From assembly GCA_964610505.1 (NCBI GenBank), contig CAZSXU010000042.1, positions 1 through 21,261 of the forward strand: DNA of 21,261 nucleotides, read 5' to 3'. The translations under genes and the position numbers were made by a program. Below the pieces are notes generated by a model that was not told where the DNA came from, searched no databases, and saw nothing but the letters and a program-made list of their open reading frames with translations. This DNA comes from CAZSXU01 sp964610505. GTDB lineage: Bacteria > Arandabacterota > Arandabacteria > JAGLYR01. Within the stretch, counting starts at the first letter, position 1, and every line of letters starts with the position of its first letter. Below, one piece after another: positions 5,722 to 13,788 of this stretch.

Positions 5722-8346
5722 ATGATGAAATGGCTGTTCGTTGTGCTCATGCTGATTCCCGCCGTGGCCCCTGCCCACGCGTACTCTCCTGTGGCCAACG
5801 AGGATGCCGTCGTGACGGCGGGCGATGTGCGGTTCACGGTGTTGACTCCCGGAGCCATCCGGATGGAGTGGGCCGAGGACGGCGTGTTCGAGGATCATGC
5901 AACGCTCGTCTTTGTGAACCGGAAGCTGCCGGTTCCGGATTTCGGAACGAAAACGCGCGGAGGATGGCTGGAGATCAGAACCGCACACATGGACCTGAAG
6001 TACCGGGTTGGAAGCGGCAGGTTCACCGAGGACAACCTGCGGATCGAATTCAGCATGAACGGCAAGACGAAGCGGTGGAAACCCGGAGACGAGAACACCG
6101 GCAACCTGAAGGGGACGGCAAGAACCCTGGACCGCTTCGACGGACGCGTGGAGCACTGGTCGGGCGAGGAGATCGATCTGGGACAGGGGATCGTCTCGAG
6201 GGACGGCTGGGCTCTCGTCGACGATTCACACAGGCCTCGTTTCGATGATTCCGAGTGGCCCTGGGTGGAGGCACGGTCCGGGAGGGACCATCAGGACCTT
6301 TATTTCTTCTGCTATGGGTACGATTACAGGAGGGCACTCCGAGATTTCACCGCTGTCGCCGGAAACATCGCACTTCCCCCGAGGTTCGTCTTCGGTTCGT
6401 GGTGGTCGCGGTACTGGGAATACACGGATTGGGAACTACGCGACCTGGTTGATGAATTCGAGACACACGATGTGCCTCTCGATGTGCTGGTGGTGGACAT
6501 GGACTGGCACATCACCACGCGGCCCGACTGGTATGAGAACGGGAAGAAAATCAAAGACCAGGCGGGTGAAGGGGCGGGCTGGACGGGATTCTCATGGAAC
6601 CGGAACTACTTTCCGGATCCGCAGGGGTTTCTCAAATGGACGGAGACGAAGGGCCTGAACGTGTGCATGAATCTCCATCCGGCCTCGGGGATTCAGCCAC
6701 ACGAGGACGCGTACCCCGAGATGGCAAGAGCCATGGGGATCGACCCGGCATCGAAGACCTATGTTCCCTTCGATATCGTGAACAAGGACTTCGCCGAGAA
6801 CTTCCTTCGAATCGTGCTGCATCCGATGGAGAGATACGGTGTCGATTTCTGGTGGCTCGACTGGCAGCAGTGGAGCACCACGAGCCTGGAGGGCGTGAAT
6901 CCGACGTTTTATCTGAACTACGTGTTCTTCAGCGATCTGGAGCGCAGAGGCGAGAAACGGCCCTTGATCTTCCACCGCTATGGCGGACTCGGAAACCACA
7001 GGTACCAGATCGGTTTCTCCGGAGACTCTTTCATCAACTGGCGGTCTCTGGACTTCCAACCCTACTTCACGGCCACCGCGTCGAATGTGTGCTTCGGTTT
7101 CTGGAGTCATGATATCGGCGGTCACATGCACGGGGAGAGTTTCCCGGAGCTGTACACTCGATGGGTTCAGTTCGGCGCTTTCAGTCCCATCCTCCGGACA
7201 CATTGTACGAAGGCCGGCCGCGAGGGCGGCATCGAGCGCCGGATCTGGGCATACCCCCTCGAGAACTTCTATGCCATGCGCGACGCGTTTCATTTGAGAT
7301 ACGCGCTCATTCCCTACATCTACACGGCCGCCCGAGAGGCTCATGATACGGGCGTCTCCATGTGCAGGCCCATGTACTACGACCACCCCAGGACGGAAGA
7401 GGCCTATCTCTTCGAGAACCAGTACATGTTCGGCAACGACCTGCTGGTCGCACCGATCACACATCCGATGGGTGAAGACAGCCTGTTTGCCATGAAGGAG
7501 ATCTGGCTGCCGGAAGGCCGATGGTTTGAATGGTCGTCGGGGACTCTTCTCGAAGGCGGACGTGTCGTGACCCGGTCCTTCTGTATCGACGAGATTCCCG
7601 TATACGCGAAGGCGGGAGCCATCGTTCCGATGCAACCCCCCGGGAGGCGCGCGGGAAACCCGCACGTGGATCCGCTCATCCTCAGCATCTTCCCCGGAGA
7701 AGCGGGTGCCACGAGAGTCTATGACGACGAGGGAAACAACAGCAATTACAGGGCGGGGCAGTTCAGTTTCACCCCCGTACGGTTCGAGAGCGACGGCGCG
7801 AGCATGACGGTCGTGATCGACCCGGTCGAAGGAAGCTACCCCGGTATGCCGGAACGAAGAAGTTATGAACTGAACCTGGTCCTGACTTCTCCCCCCGAAC
7901 AGGTCAGGATCAATGGGATGGCGGGCACATACTCGAGAGATCCGGCTCCGGGCTCGTGGAGCTACCGCGGCGACGACCTGACGACAAGGATCTTCGTACC
8001 CGAGGGCAGTGTTCACGGGCAGGTTGAGGTTGACATCACGTTTCCCGACCGGGCCCCGGAATTCCTTTCGGGCAAGAAAGGCAGGTTCGGCCGACTCAGG
8101 AAATTTATGACATTCCTGGCCAGGAACAACTGGGACAAGTCGAAGTATTCCAACGATACCGTCGTGCGTGCCGCCCAGGCGGGTCACCGAATCGGCCTCG
8201 ATCCGTCCCAGGCCTTCGAGGAGATCCATGCATTCCAGGCGGACTGGCAGGAGACGCTGAGGATGATCGAGGAATGTTCTCGGGAGAAACAGAACTACAT
8301 TCCCTACGGCGATCTTCTGAGCGCGTCGGATGGCGGCCGTCGGTAG
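5722..8346 (+). CDS. Exported GH31 family alpha-glycosidase with WLDWQQ nucleophile motif
   Basis: An 874-residue protein with a signal peptide ending APAHA. The GH31 order is present: an N-terminal beta-sandwich to about residue 200, a TIM barrel from DVLVVDMDWH, the nucleophile motif FWWLDWQQ (Asp380), the acid/base motif FSGDSF (Asp435), FGFWSHDIGGH, then a C-terminal sandwich with VYDDEGNNSNY, as in DUF5110-type tails. A helical end (about 790-874) is extra. Typical alpha-glucosidases have WxDMNE at the nucleophile; WLDWQQ marks a different GH31 subgroup, so alpha-glucosidase, alpha-galactosidase, alpha-N-acetylgalactosaminidase or xylosidase activity are all open. The second ATG-ATG pair at 5722 is preceded by aggag at 5711-5715; the earlier in-frame ATG 5668 lies inside phosphatase B and is disfavoured. 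The next gene starts 19 bp downstream. Confidence 0.9.
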   Translation: MMKWLFVVLMLIPAVAPAHAYSPVANEDAVVTAGDVRFTVLTPGAIRMEWAEDGVFEDHATLVFVNRKLPVPDFGTKTRGGWLEIRTAHMDLKYRVGSGRFTEDNLRIEFSMNGKTKRWKPGDENTGNLKGTARTLDRFDGRVEHWSGEEIDLGQGIVSRDGWALVDDSHRPRFDDSEWPWVEARSGRDHQDLYFFCYGYDYRRALRDFTAVAGNIALPPRFVFGSWWSRYWEYTDWELRDLVDEFETHDVPLDVLVVDMDWHITTRPDWYENGKKIKDQAGEGAGWTGFSWNRNYFPDPQGFLKWTETKGLNVCMNLHPASGIQPHEDAYPEMARAMGIDPASKTYVPFDIVNKDFAENFLRIVLHPMERYGVDFWWLDWQQWSTTSLEGVNPTFYLNYVFFSDLERRGEKRPLIFHRYGGLGNHRYQIGFSGDSFINWRSLDFQPYFTATASNVCFGFWSHDIGGHMHGESFPELYTRWVQFGAFSPILRTHCTKAGREGGIERRIWAYPLENFYAMRDAFHLRYALIPYIYTAAREAHDTGVSMCRPMYYDHPRTEEAYLFENQYMFGNDLLVAPITHPMGEDSLFAMKEIWLPEGRWFEWSSGTLLEGGRVVTRSFCIDEIPVYAKAGAIVPMQPPGRRAGNPHVDPLILSIFPGEAGATRVYDDEGNNSNYRAGQFSFTPVRFESDGASMTVVIDPVEGSYPGMPERRSYELNLVLTSPPEQVRINGMAGTYSRDPAPGSWSYRGDDLTTRIFVPEGSVHGQVEVDITFPDRAPEFLSGKKGRFGRLRKFMTFLARNNWDKSKYSNDTVVRAAQAGHRIGLDPSQAFEEIHAFQADWQETLRMIEECSREKQNYIPYGDLLSASDGGRR

Positions 8347-8353
8347 AACACGC

Positions 8354-8358
8354 GGAGG
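8354..8358 (+). promoter_or_regulatory. Shine-Dalgarno GGAGG for a TTG start (serine hydrolase)
   Basis: GGAGG lies 7 nt before TTG 8366, which begins directly at a hydrophobic signal-peptide stretch. The only nearby ATG (8330) lies inside GH31, has no ribosome site and adds a charged leader before the signal segment. Confidence 0.6.
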
Positions 8359-8365
8359 TCTTCCC

Positions 8366-10642
8366 TTGGTCAAGGTGATCGTAGCGGCAATCCAGGTCCT
8401 CTTTCTGATTGTGCCGGGTCTCTATTGTCTTCCCGTCCTCGCCATCGAATCGGATGGCCCCATTCACGAACTGGCCGATGAAGGGGTCATCCGCGATTGG
8501 CTGGTCGTCGGTCCATTTCCGAATCCGGAGGTCGCCGACGCCCTGCCCGACGGAAGTCGCCATCTGGGTTTCAATACAGACTATCTCCATAGCCTCGGCG
8601 GGGAAGGCGGTGCCGAGATTCTGCCCGCAACGCAGGTCGGTTTCAAGGATGAGGACGGCTTTTCCCAGATTGCGTACGCCCGGCGGACGTTCGCCAATGA
8701 ACGCGGGGAGGTCGATCTCGACGAAGCGTATGACCACGCGGACTTCAAGGTAGCCTATGCCTACTGCCGCATCGACTCGGATAGGAGGCAGACGGCGGGT
8801 TTCTTCTTCGGCTCCGACGATGGCGGAAAGGTATGGATCAACGGGGAGCTCGTCCACAGCATCTATGCCGGCCGGAGACTGCTCCCTAGGGAGGACCACT
8901 TCACGGCGGAGCTCAACGAGGGACCGAACACCGTTCTCGTCAAGATCACCGATCGGGTCTGGAGCTGGGGTTTTGTCCTGGAGGTCCTGGAGAAAGATGA
9001 TTACGACGCCATACTGGCAGAGCGGCAGGGGAAGGCCGACCTGAGGTCGTTTCTCAATTGCAGGCTTGTTCCCGATGTCGGCAATGCGTGGGATTACACA
9101 TTTCTGCCGGGCGATTTTCCCGAAGTGAAATGGGACAAACCCTGCCTGGTCGAGAAAGTCATGGGCACGTTCCCACTCAAGATCCGCTGGTTCGATAAAT
9201 CTATGAACGAAGTGACCACCGGCGGAGAGCCGGGACGGTATGCGTTTGTTGCCGAAGGGACAACGCCGAGGGGGCTGAAAGTCCGAAGGGCGGCGACCCT
9301 GTACTGCCGTCCCCAGTCCTGGATTGGGTGGAGCGAGAGGCCCAAGGCGGTTCTGGAATACATGCCCGCTGATTGTGTCGACAAGGCGGCGTGGGAGGAA
9401 CATGAGGACGCCATCGCCGGTTTTGTTGGCCGGACCATGATGTTGTCGATCCTCGGCCAGCAGGAAGGCGCGGTCCTGATGTCGTACCTGGATGAAATCG
9501 AGGCAACGGGAGAGGAGCCGGCGGCGACCGATACACCGATCATCCGTGACCACGACTATCATCTTGCGCTCAAGCGGAGGCTTCTGGGAGTAGAGGGCAA
9601 GTACCCGGAACTTGAGATGCCGCGCCGAACGGTGGGGAAGACGGCGCCCGTTCTGCATGCCGGCGCGCCGGCCGAAGCGGGCATCGTTCCCGGGACAGCC
9701 GACAAGATCAGATCGGTCTGCCGGGAATGGTTTGACGTGAGCGGCGAACCGTTTGATGTCCTTGTAGCCCGCCACGGCGTGATCATCATTCACGAAGCGT
9801 TTGGTGAAGACGAGAGAGGCCCGTTCGCCCTGGATACCGCGACGCCCCTGGCTTCACTGACGAAGTTGATCACCGGGGTGATGTTCGCGCAGTTCATCGA
9901 TCAGGGTCTGGTGGCGATCGATGATCCCGTCGGCCGGTTCCTGCCGGACCTCCCTGTCGAAGGCGAAAAGGCCATCACGCTGCGACATTGCTTCACGCAT
10001 ACGAGCGGTTTGTACGGCCACGAAGAATGGGGAGGGCTCCACAATCCCTGGATGGAGAACGTCGTAGCCAACGCGCTCCCGCTCCTCGAACCCGGAAAGG
10101 TGCATGAGTACAACGGCATGGGGTATGACCTTGCCGGGAGAGTGATGGAGATCGTCGGCGGGAAGAGTGTCTTCAGGCTCATGAGGGAGAATTTCTTCGA
10201 ACCGCTCGAGCTTCGGAACACGACGCTGGAAGAGGACCTCGCCTTCAGCTGCTTCAGCACGGCGGGAGATGTCGCCAGGATCGGCCAGTTGCTCCTGAAC
10301 GGTGGTTCATACGGAGACCTGGAGTTCTTCTCCCGGGAGACCTGCGAACAGCTGCTGCCCGTGGATCTCTCCGGGTATTACCCGGAGATCGATAGAGAAT
10401 GGGGCATCGGCATCACATGGATGCGCCAGTCCCATCCGCGTGCGGGCAAGGACGGAGTGCCGGAGGGAACGACGATACTGGGAGAAAACATGTACGGTCA
10501 CGGGTCCGCCACGTCGGCCGTGCTGAGAGTGGATCCCGAGAACGATCTCGTCATTGCGCAGACAAGGTGGAGGGGCGGAAGGGAATTCAGGACATACCTC
10601 GGGGAATTCATGCTCGCGATCGAGGAGGGGCTGGCGGACTAG
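8366..10642 (+). CDS. Exported two-domain serine hydrolase (beta-lactamase/S12-like) with N-terminal glycan-type domain
   Basis: A 758-residue protein (TTG start). After the signal peptide, residues about 25-210 carry DWLVVGPFPNP, SDDGGKVWINGELVHS and LNEGPNTVLVKITD, a beta-sandwich pattern common in exported planctomycete-type enzymes and resembling PA14/carbohydrate-binding modules. A linker region of unknown fold follows to about 430. The C-terminal part is a class C beta-lactamase/S12 esterase-type domain: SLTK with Ser497 and Lys500, EYNGMGYDLAG with Tyr582, and GHGSAT with His712. The usual Tyr-x-Asn is Tyr-Asn-Gly here. These domains are esterases, D-amino peptidases or transpeptidases more often than beta-lactamases; deacylation of a glycan is plausible from the neighbours (inference). 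Its TAG stop lies within the palindrome CTAG, shared with the convergent gene. Confidence 0.85.
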   Translation: MVKVIVAAIQVLFLIVPGLYCLPVLAIESDGPIHELADEGVIRDWLVVGPFPNPEVADALPDGSRHLGFNTDYLHSLGGEGGAEILPATQVGFKDEDGFSQIAYARRTFANERGEVDLDEAYDHADFKVAYAYCRIDSDRRQTAGFFFGSDDGGKVWINGELVHSIYAGRRLLPREDHFTAELNEGPNTVLVKITDRVWSWGFVLEVLEKDDYDAILAERQGKADLRSFLNCRLVPDVGNAWDYTFLPGDFPEVKWDKPCLVEKVMGTFPLKIRWFDKSMNEVTTGGEPGRYAFVAEGTTPRGLKVRRAATLYCRPQSWIGWSERPKAVLEYMPADCVDKAAWEEHEDAIAGFVGRTMMLSILGQQEGAVLMSYLDEIEATGEEPAATDTPIIRDHDYHLALKRRLLGVEGKYPELEMPRRTVGKTAPVLHAGAPAEAGIVPGTADKIRSVCREWFDVSGEPFDVLVARHGVIIIHEAFGEDERGPFALDTATPLASLTKLITGVMFAQFIDQGLVAIDDPVGRFLPDLPVEGEKAITLRHCFTHTSGLYGHEEWGGLHNPWMENVVANALPLLEPGKVHEYNGMGYDLAGRVMEIVGGKSVFRLMRENFFEPLELRNTTLEEDLAFSCFSTAGDVARIGQLLLNGGSYGDLEFFSRETCEQLLPVDLSGYYPEIDREWGIGITWMRQSHPRAGKDGVPEGTTILGENMYGHGSATSAVLRVDPENDLVIAQTRWRGGREFRTYLGEFMLAIEEGLAD
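10639..10642. other. Shared palindromic stop CTAG of two convergent genes
   Basis: CTAG reads TAG on both strands: 10640-10642 ends the serine hydrolase and 10641-10639 ends the URO-D gene. The two operons meet with no intergenic space, so no terminator can lie between them without being inside coding sequence. Confidence 0.9.
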
Positions 10643-11658
10643 CGTCTTGCCTCGCGGATCATGGCGTGTACATTCTCCGGCGGGGTGGATGCCGGGAGCG
10701 CACATCCTGAGTTCAGAACGAAGCGGGGGGTGTCCGAGAAGAGATCCAGCAGCTCCCGGGTCCTCTCCGTCACCTCATCAACGGTCCCGAGCGCCAGGAC
10801 TCCGCTCGGGTCGATGTTGCCGAACAGCGTCACCCGATCCTTCATCACCGCATGCGCTGTTCGGGTGTCCGTCTTGTAGTCCAGCTCGAGTCCCGCCGAA
10901 CCGGTGCGCACCATATCCTCGAGGATCCGCGAGGTATCTCCGCAGATGTGAAGCACGTGGGGCAGACCCAGCTCCAGCGCGTAGTCCGCAATGTCCTTCT
11001 CGTACGTGAAGGCAAACTCACGATACATGTCCGGTGAGATCAGATCCGGACCGGCCGGGCTGTCGCCGTTCGCGACCATGTGTGCGCCGGTTTCCGACAT
11101 CAGCCGGACAAACTGGCGTGTGGCCTGGTGGCAATACTCGAGGAGCCGGTGCGCCGGTTCACGGTTCTCCGGATACGACAGGTCCAACATCCAGTTCACG
11201 AGACCTCGAACCATGGACGCCAGCGAGAAAGCGCACTGGTCGCAGTTTCCGCGGATCAGGATGTCGTCACCGAAATGACGGTGGAGTCTCTCGACCGCGT
11301 CCAGCCAGACGCGGACGGACGGATCGCCGCTGATATCCACCGGAGGAAGAGCATCAACGGCCGAAAGGCTGTCAAGCATTTGTCCGACACACCGGGCCGG
11401 GGCGTCAACGGGGAAGTCGACCGGCACTCCGAGGGCGCCCCCAAGTGTCGCCGTGTCGAGTTCGACGAGGATGCCGTCATACTCGTAGGTGTCAACCGCA
11501 CGAATGAAGCTGTCCGCAACGGCGGCGGGAGATCGGCGGAATTCCTCCATGGTCACACCGTTCTCCCGGGCCGCCATCATGAAGTTGTGAAGCACGATGG
11601 GGACTCTGTCGGGTCTGCGGCCCTCTATCGCAGCCATAATGCGCTCACAGCCGTTCAT
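10639..11658 (-). CDS. URO-D superfamily protein with MtaA/CmuA-like zinc site
   Basis: A 339-residue cytoplasmic TIM-barrel protein of the uroporphyrinogen decarboxylase superfamily. It begins MNGCERIMAAIEGRRPDRVP, the usual family start, and contains LHICGDTSRILEDM and NSGCALPASTPPEN. His237-x-Cys239 with Cys319 matches the zinc-binding H-x-C-Xn-C arrangement of the methylcobamide:CoM-type methyltransferases (MtaA, MtbA, CmuA) rather than true haem-pathway HemE. This indicates methyl transfer or demethylation, with the partner corrinoid protein not in the window. ATG 11658 follows a GAGGA site. It lies 16 bp after the symporter gene and is surely co-transcribed with it. Its stop overlaps the serine hydrolase stop by 4 bp. 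Such genes recur in sugar-catabolic clusters of uncultivated bacteria, but the reaction there is unsettled. Confidence 0.85.
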   Translation of the reverse strand: MNGCERIMAAIEGRRPDRVPIVLHNFMMAARENGVTMEEFRRSPAAVADSFIRAVDTYEYDGILVELDTATLGGALGVPVDFPVDAPARCVGQMLDSLSAVDALPPVDISGDPSVRVWLDAVERLHRHFGDDILIRGNCDQCAFSLASMVRGLVNWMLDLSYPENREPAHRLLEYCHQATRQFVRLMSETGAHMVANGDSPAGPDLISPDMYREFAFTYEKDIADYALELGLPHVLHICGDTSRILEDMVRTGSAGLELDYKTDTRTAHAVMKDRVTLFGNIDPSGVLALGTVDEVTERTRELLDLFSDTPRFVLNSGCALPASTPPENVHAMIREARR

Positions 11659-11674
11659 GTGATTCCTCGCCGTT

Positions 11675-13288
11675 TTACCCCGAGAAGTAGATCCAGATCG
11701 CCGAGACGACGCCTGCCAGGAGGACGGACAGGACGATGTCGAGACGGCGCCACGCCGGGTCGGATTCTGATCGACCCCGGGTCGTGCCGTACGTGAGGTC
11801 GGCCAGCTTCGTCTCGGACGGGGCCGGCGACATCAGGCTCACGACGACGAGGATCGTGGAGCACACGACAAAGAGAAACGCCGCAAAGTGGAGGAAATTG
11901 ATCGTTGCATAGCGGTACAGGAACCCATCGAGGTTCTCCCGGATCACCTCGAGATAGAGCCGGCTCATGCCCAGGACGAGTCCGGTGAGGAGTGAGGCCA
12001 TTGCACCGCGCGCGTTGAGTCGCTTGAAGAAGATCCCCAGGAGGAACACGGCCGCGATGGGCGGCGAGATGTAGGCCTGAACGCTCTGGAGATAGACGTA
12101 AATTTGCCCCAGTTTACGCATGATCGGGATCCATGCCAGGCCGAAGAGGACGAGGACGGCCGTGGCGATTCGTCCGACCGCCACCAGCTGCTTTTCGGCG
12201 GTTTCCGGTTTCCACTTCCTGTAGATGTCGAGTGTGATGAGCGTCGAGCAGGAGTTGAACACGGACGAGAGAGAGCTCATGAGGGCGGCCAGGAGGCCGG
12301 CGATCACGAGGCCGCGCAGACCCGCCGGAAGAAGCGCATTGATGAGCGCCGGCAGGGCCTGGTCGCCGTGCTCCAGATGCAGCTGGCCGTTCTTCGCCAT
12401 CACAAAGGCGATCACTCCCGGAATCACGAAAATAAACAGAGGCAGAACCTTGAGGAAACCGCCAAAGAGCGTGCCCCGCCGCGCATGGTCTTCGTTCTTT
12501 GCCGACAGGACGCGCTGCACGATGAACTGGTCGGTGCACCAGTACCAGACCCCGAGGATGGGAGCGCCGAAGATGATGCCGGTCCACGGGAACTCCGGAT
12601 CGCTCATCGGCTTCCACAGACTCATGAAGCCGCTGTCCACCGCCGAGGTCATGGCTCCCCAGCCGCCGATTTCTCCGAGGCCCATGACGGTCACCGTCAC
12701 CGATCCGGCGATGAGCACGAACATCTGCAGGAGATCCGTATAGACGACGGCCCGGAGCCCTCCCAGGACGGTATAGATACCGGTGGCAACCACGACGACC
12801 ATGGCTCCGGTCCAGAACCCCACCCCGATCGCCTCGAACACGATTCCGGCCGCGGCGATCGTGACGGAAATCTTGGTCAACACGTAGCTCAGGATCGAAA
12901 CCCACGACAGGTAGGTCCGGGCCCCGGGCGAATAGCGCCTCTCCAGGAACTCGGGCATCGTGTACACGCCGCTCTTGATATAGAAGGGTACGAAGACCCA
13001 GCCGAGGATCAGGAGGATCCAGGAGGCCAGGACCTCGAACTGCCCGACGGCCACACCGCTCGTGTACCCCGTACCGGCCAGGCCGATGAGATGCTCGGAT
13101 CCGATGTTGGAGGCGAAGAGGGAGGCGCCGACGACAAACCATCCGATGTTTCGACCGGCGAGGAAGTAGCCGGCGGACGTGTTGCGGACGCCCTTTTCCC
13201 GTTGTGTCACCCACCAGGCCAGGGCGAAGACGGCGACGAAGTAGAACACGATGATCGAGATGTCAACGGCGGTCATTCGAAAGGACAT
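11675..13288 (-). CDS. Sodium/solute symporter, SGLT-like (SSS family)
   Basis: A 537-residue inner-membrane protein with about 14 hydrophobic segments. Family marks are visible: ASNIGSEHLIGLAGTGYTSG (59-78), GGLRAVVYTDLLQMFVLIAG (176-195), WYWCTDQFIVQRVLSAKN (248-265) and an Ala/Ser-rich LLAALMSSLSSVFNSCSTL segment that aligns with the sodium-site helix. The closest pattern is bacterial sodium/galactose or glucose symporters (vSGLT type) rather than proline or iodide carriers, so sugar uptake driven by sodium is likely. ATG 13288 has GGAG seven bases upstream; ATG 13276 is possible. It is the first gene of the - strand operon with the URO-D gene, and probably imports what the neighbouring exported hydrolases release (inference). 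Confidence 0.92.
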   Translation of the reverse strand: MSFRMTAVDISIIVFYFVAVFALAWWVTQREKGVRNTSAGYFLAGRNIGWFVVGASLFASNIGSEHLIGLAGTGYTSGVAVGQFEVLASWILLILGWVFVPFYIKSGVYTMPEFLERRYSPGARTYLSWVSILSYVLTKISVTIAAAGIVFEAIGVGFWTGAMVVVVATGIYTVLGGLRAVVYTDLLQMFVLIAGSVTVTVMGLGEIGGWGAMTSAVDSGFMSLWKPMSDPEFPWTGIIFGAPILGVWYWCTDQFIVQRVLSAKNEDHARRGTLFGGFLKVLPLFIFVIPGVIAFVMAKNGQLHLEHGDQALPALINALLPAGLRGLVIAGLLAALMSSLSSVFNSCSTLITLDIYRKWKPETAEKQLVAVGRIATAVLVLFGLAWIPIMRKLGQIYVYLQSVQAYISPPIAAVFLLGIFFKRLNARGAMASLLTGLVLGMSRLYLEVIRENLDGFLYRYATINFLHFAAFLFVVCSTILVVVSLMSPAPSETKLADLTYGTTRGRSESDPAWRRLDIVLSVLLAGVVSAIWIYFSG

Positions 13289-13703
13289 GAGGGGTCTCCG
13301 AGAGGTACGGACGCAGCCGTCACTCGATACGCGGCGATCTCATGCTTTCGGTGGGTATCGCCGCACTCGGGATGAACGGCAGGTTCGAACTCAAGTTTGG
13401 TGGCGTCGTCGGTTGCACCCTTCGACAGGCCGCCGGGCTCGCCCGGCGGCCGCTCGGGACGAACGGCCGGGCGTCTTTCAGGACTCCCGGATCCGTCATC
13501 ATAGTCGCAAACCAGGAGTTGTGCACCCACTTTCTGCCTCGCGTGCCCGGTCGGGAAGAAGAATGGACGTTCAATGACAGGGGGGCTTCTCGAGTATTCG
13601 TGCGCACCTTCGGGCCGCGGCCTCTCATGAGCGCCCGTCGGGGGTACCGCGGACCGTCCAGAGAGCCCCTTCGACCGTGGAGGTGACTTTCACAACAGCC
13701 CCC
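13289..13703. other. Divergent intergenic region between symporter and efflux operons
   Basis: More than 400 bp without a convincing gene. Open frames on both strands here are rich in Arg and Pro, lack ribosome sites and resemble no family. The stretch must contain the symporter promoter on the - strand, which I could not pin down, and carries one strong inverted repeat at 13428-13451. Confidence 0.5.
13428..13451. repeat. Perfect 11-bp inverted repeat with 2-nt centre
   Basis: GGCCGCCGGGC and GCCCGGCGGCC flank TC. The loop is too tight for an ideal RNA hairpin and no T-run follows in either direction, so a DNA-binding site or cruciform is as likely as a terminator. It lies about 140 bp upstream of the symporter start. 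Confidence 0.7.
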
Positions 13704-13732
13704 TTGCCTACCGGGCACCGGGCTGCTATTGT
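13704..13732 (+). promoter_or_regulatory. Candidate promoter of the RND efflux operon
   Basis: TTGCCT (13704-13709) and TATTGT (13727-13732) are 17 bp apart, with an extended -10 (TG one base before the hexamer). Each box matches consensus at four of six positions. A 10-bp palindrome falls at the expected transcription start. Confidence 0.4.
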
Positions 13733-13735
13733 GCC

Positions 13736-13745
13736 ATGATATCAT
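13736..13745. promoter_or_regulatory. Palindrome ATGATATCAT at the efflux operon start, possible operator
   Basis: A perfect 10-bp palindrome four bases after the candidate -10 box and 44 bp before the adaptor start. A repressor bound here would block initiation, a common arrangement for efflux operons. The regulator is not identified. Confidence 0.35.
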
Positions 13746-13788
13746 CCCGCACGTTCACGGCGTGGTAGTCCCTCATGAGGAGATCTGT

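Noticed and set aside
8105..9793. 562-codon - strand frame opposite the GH31/serine hydrolase genes
   Set aside because: It crosses two well-supported genes and has no recognisable domain, so it is a codon-composition artefact.
8366..10642. Reading the serine hydrolase as an antibiotic-resistance beta-lactamase
   Set aside because: The domain family is mostly esterases and peptidases, the Tyr-x-Asn motif is altered, and the gene sits in a sugar operon.
10639..11658. Calling the URO-D protein hemE
   Set aside because: The H-x-C...C zinc site and the operon with a symporter fit the MtaA/CmuA-like branch; no other haem gene is nearby.
12104..13375. 423-codon + strand frame opposite the symporter
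   Set aside because: Extremely rich in Asp, Glu, His and Arg, as expected for the reverse of a hydrophobic membrane gene; the symporter itself is certain.
13342..13686. 114-codon + strand frame in the divergent intergenic region
   Set aside because: No ribosome site or family resemblance, and it contains the 11-bp inverted repeat; I treat the region as non-coding.
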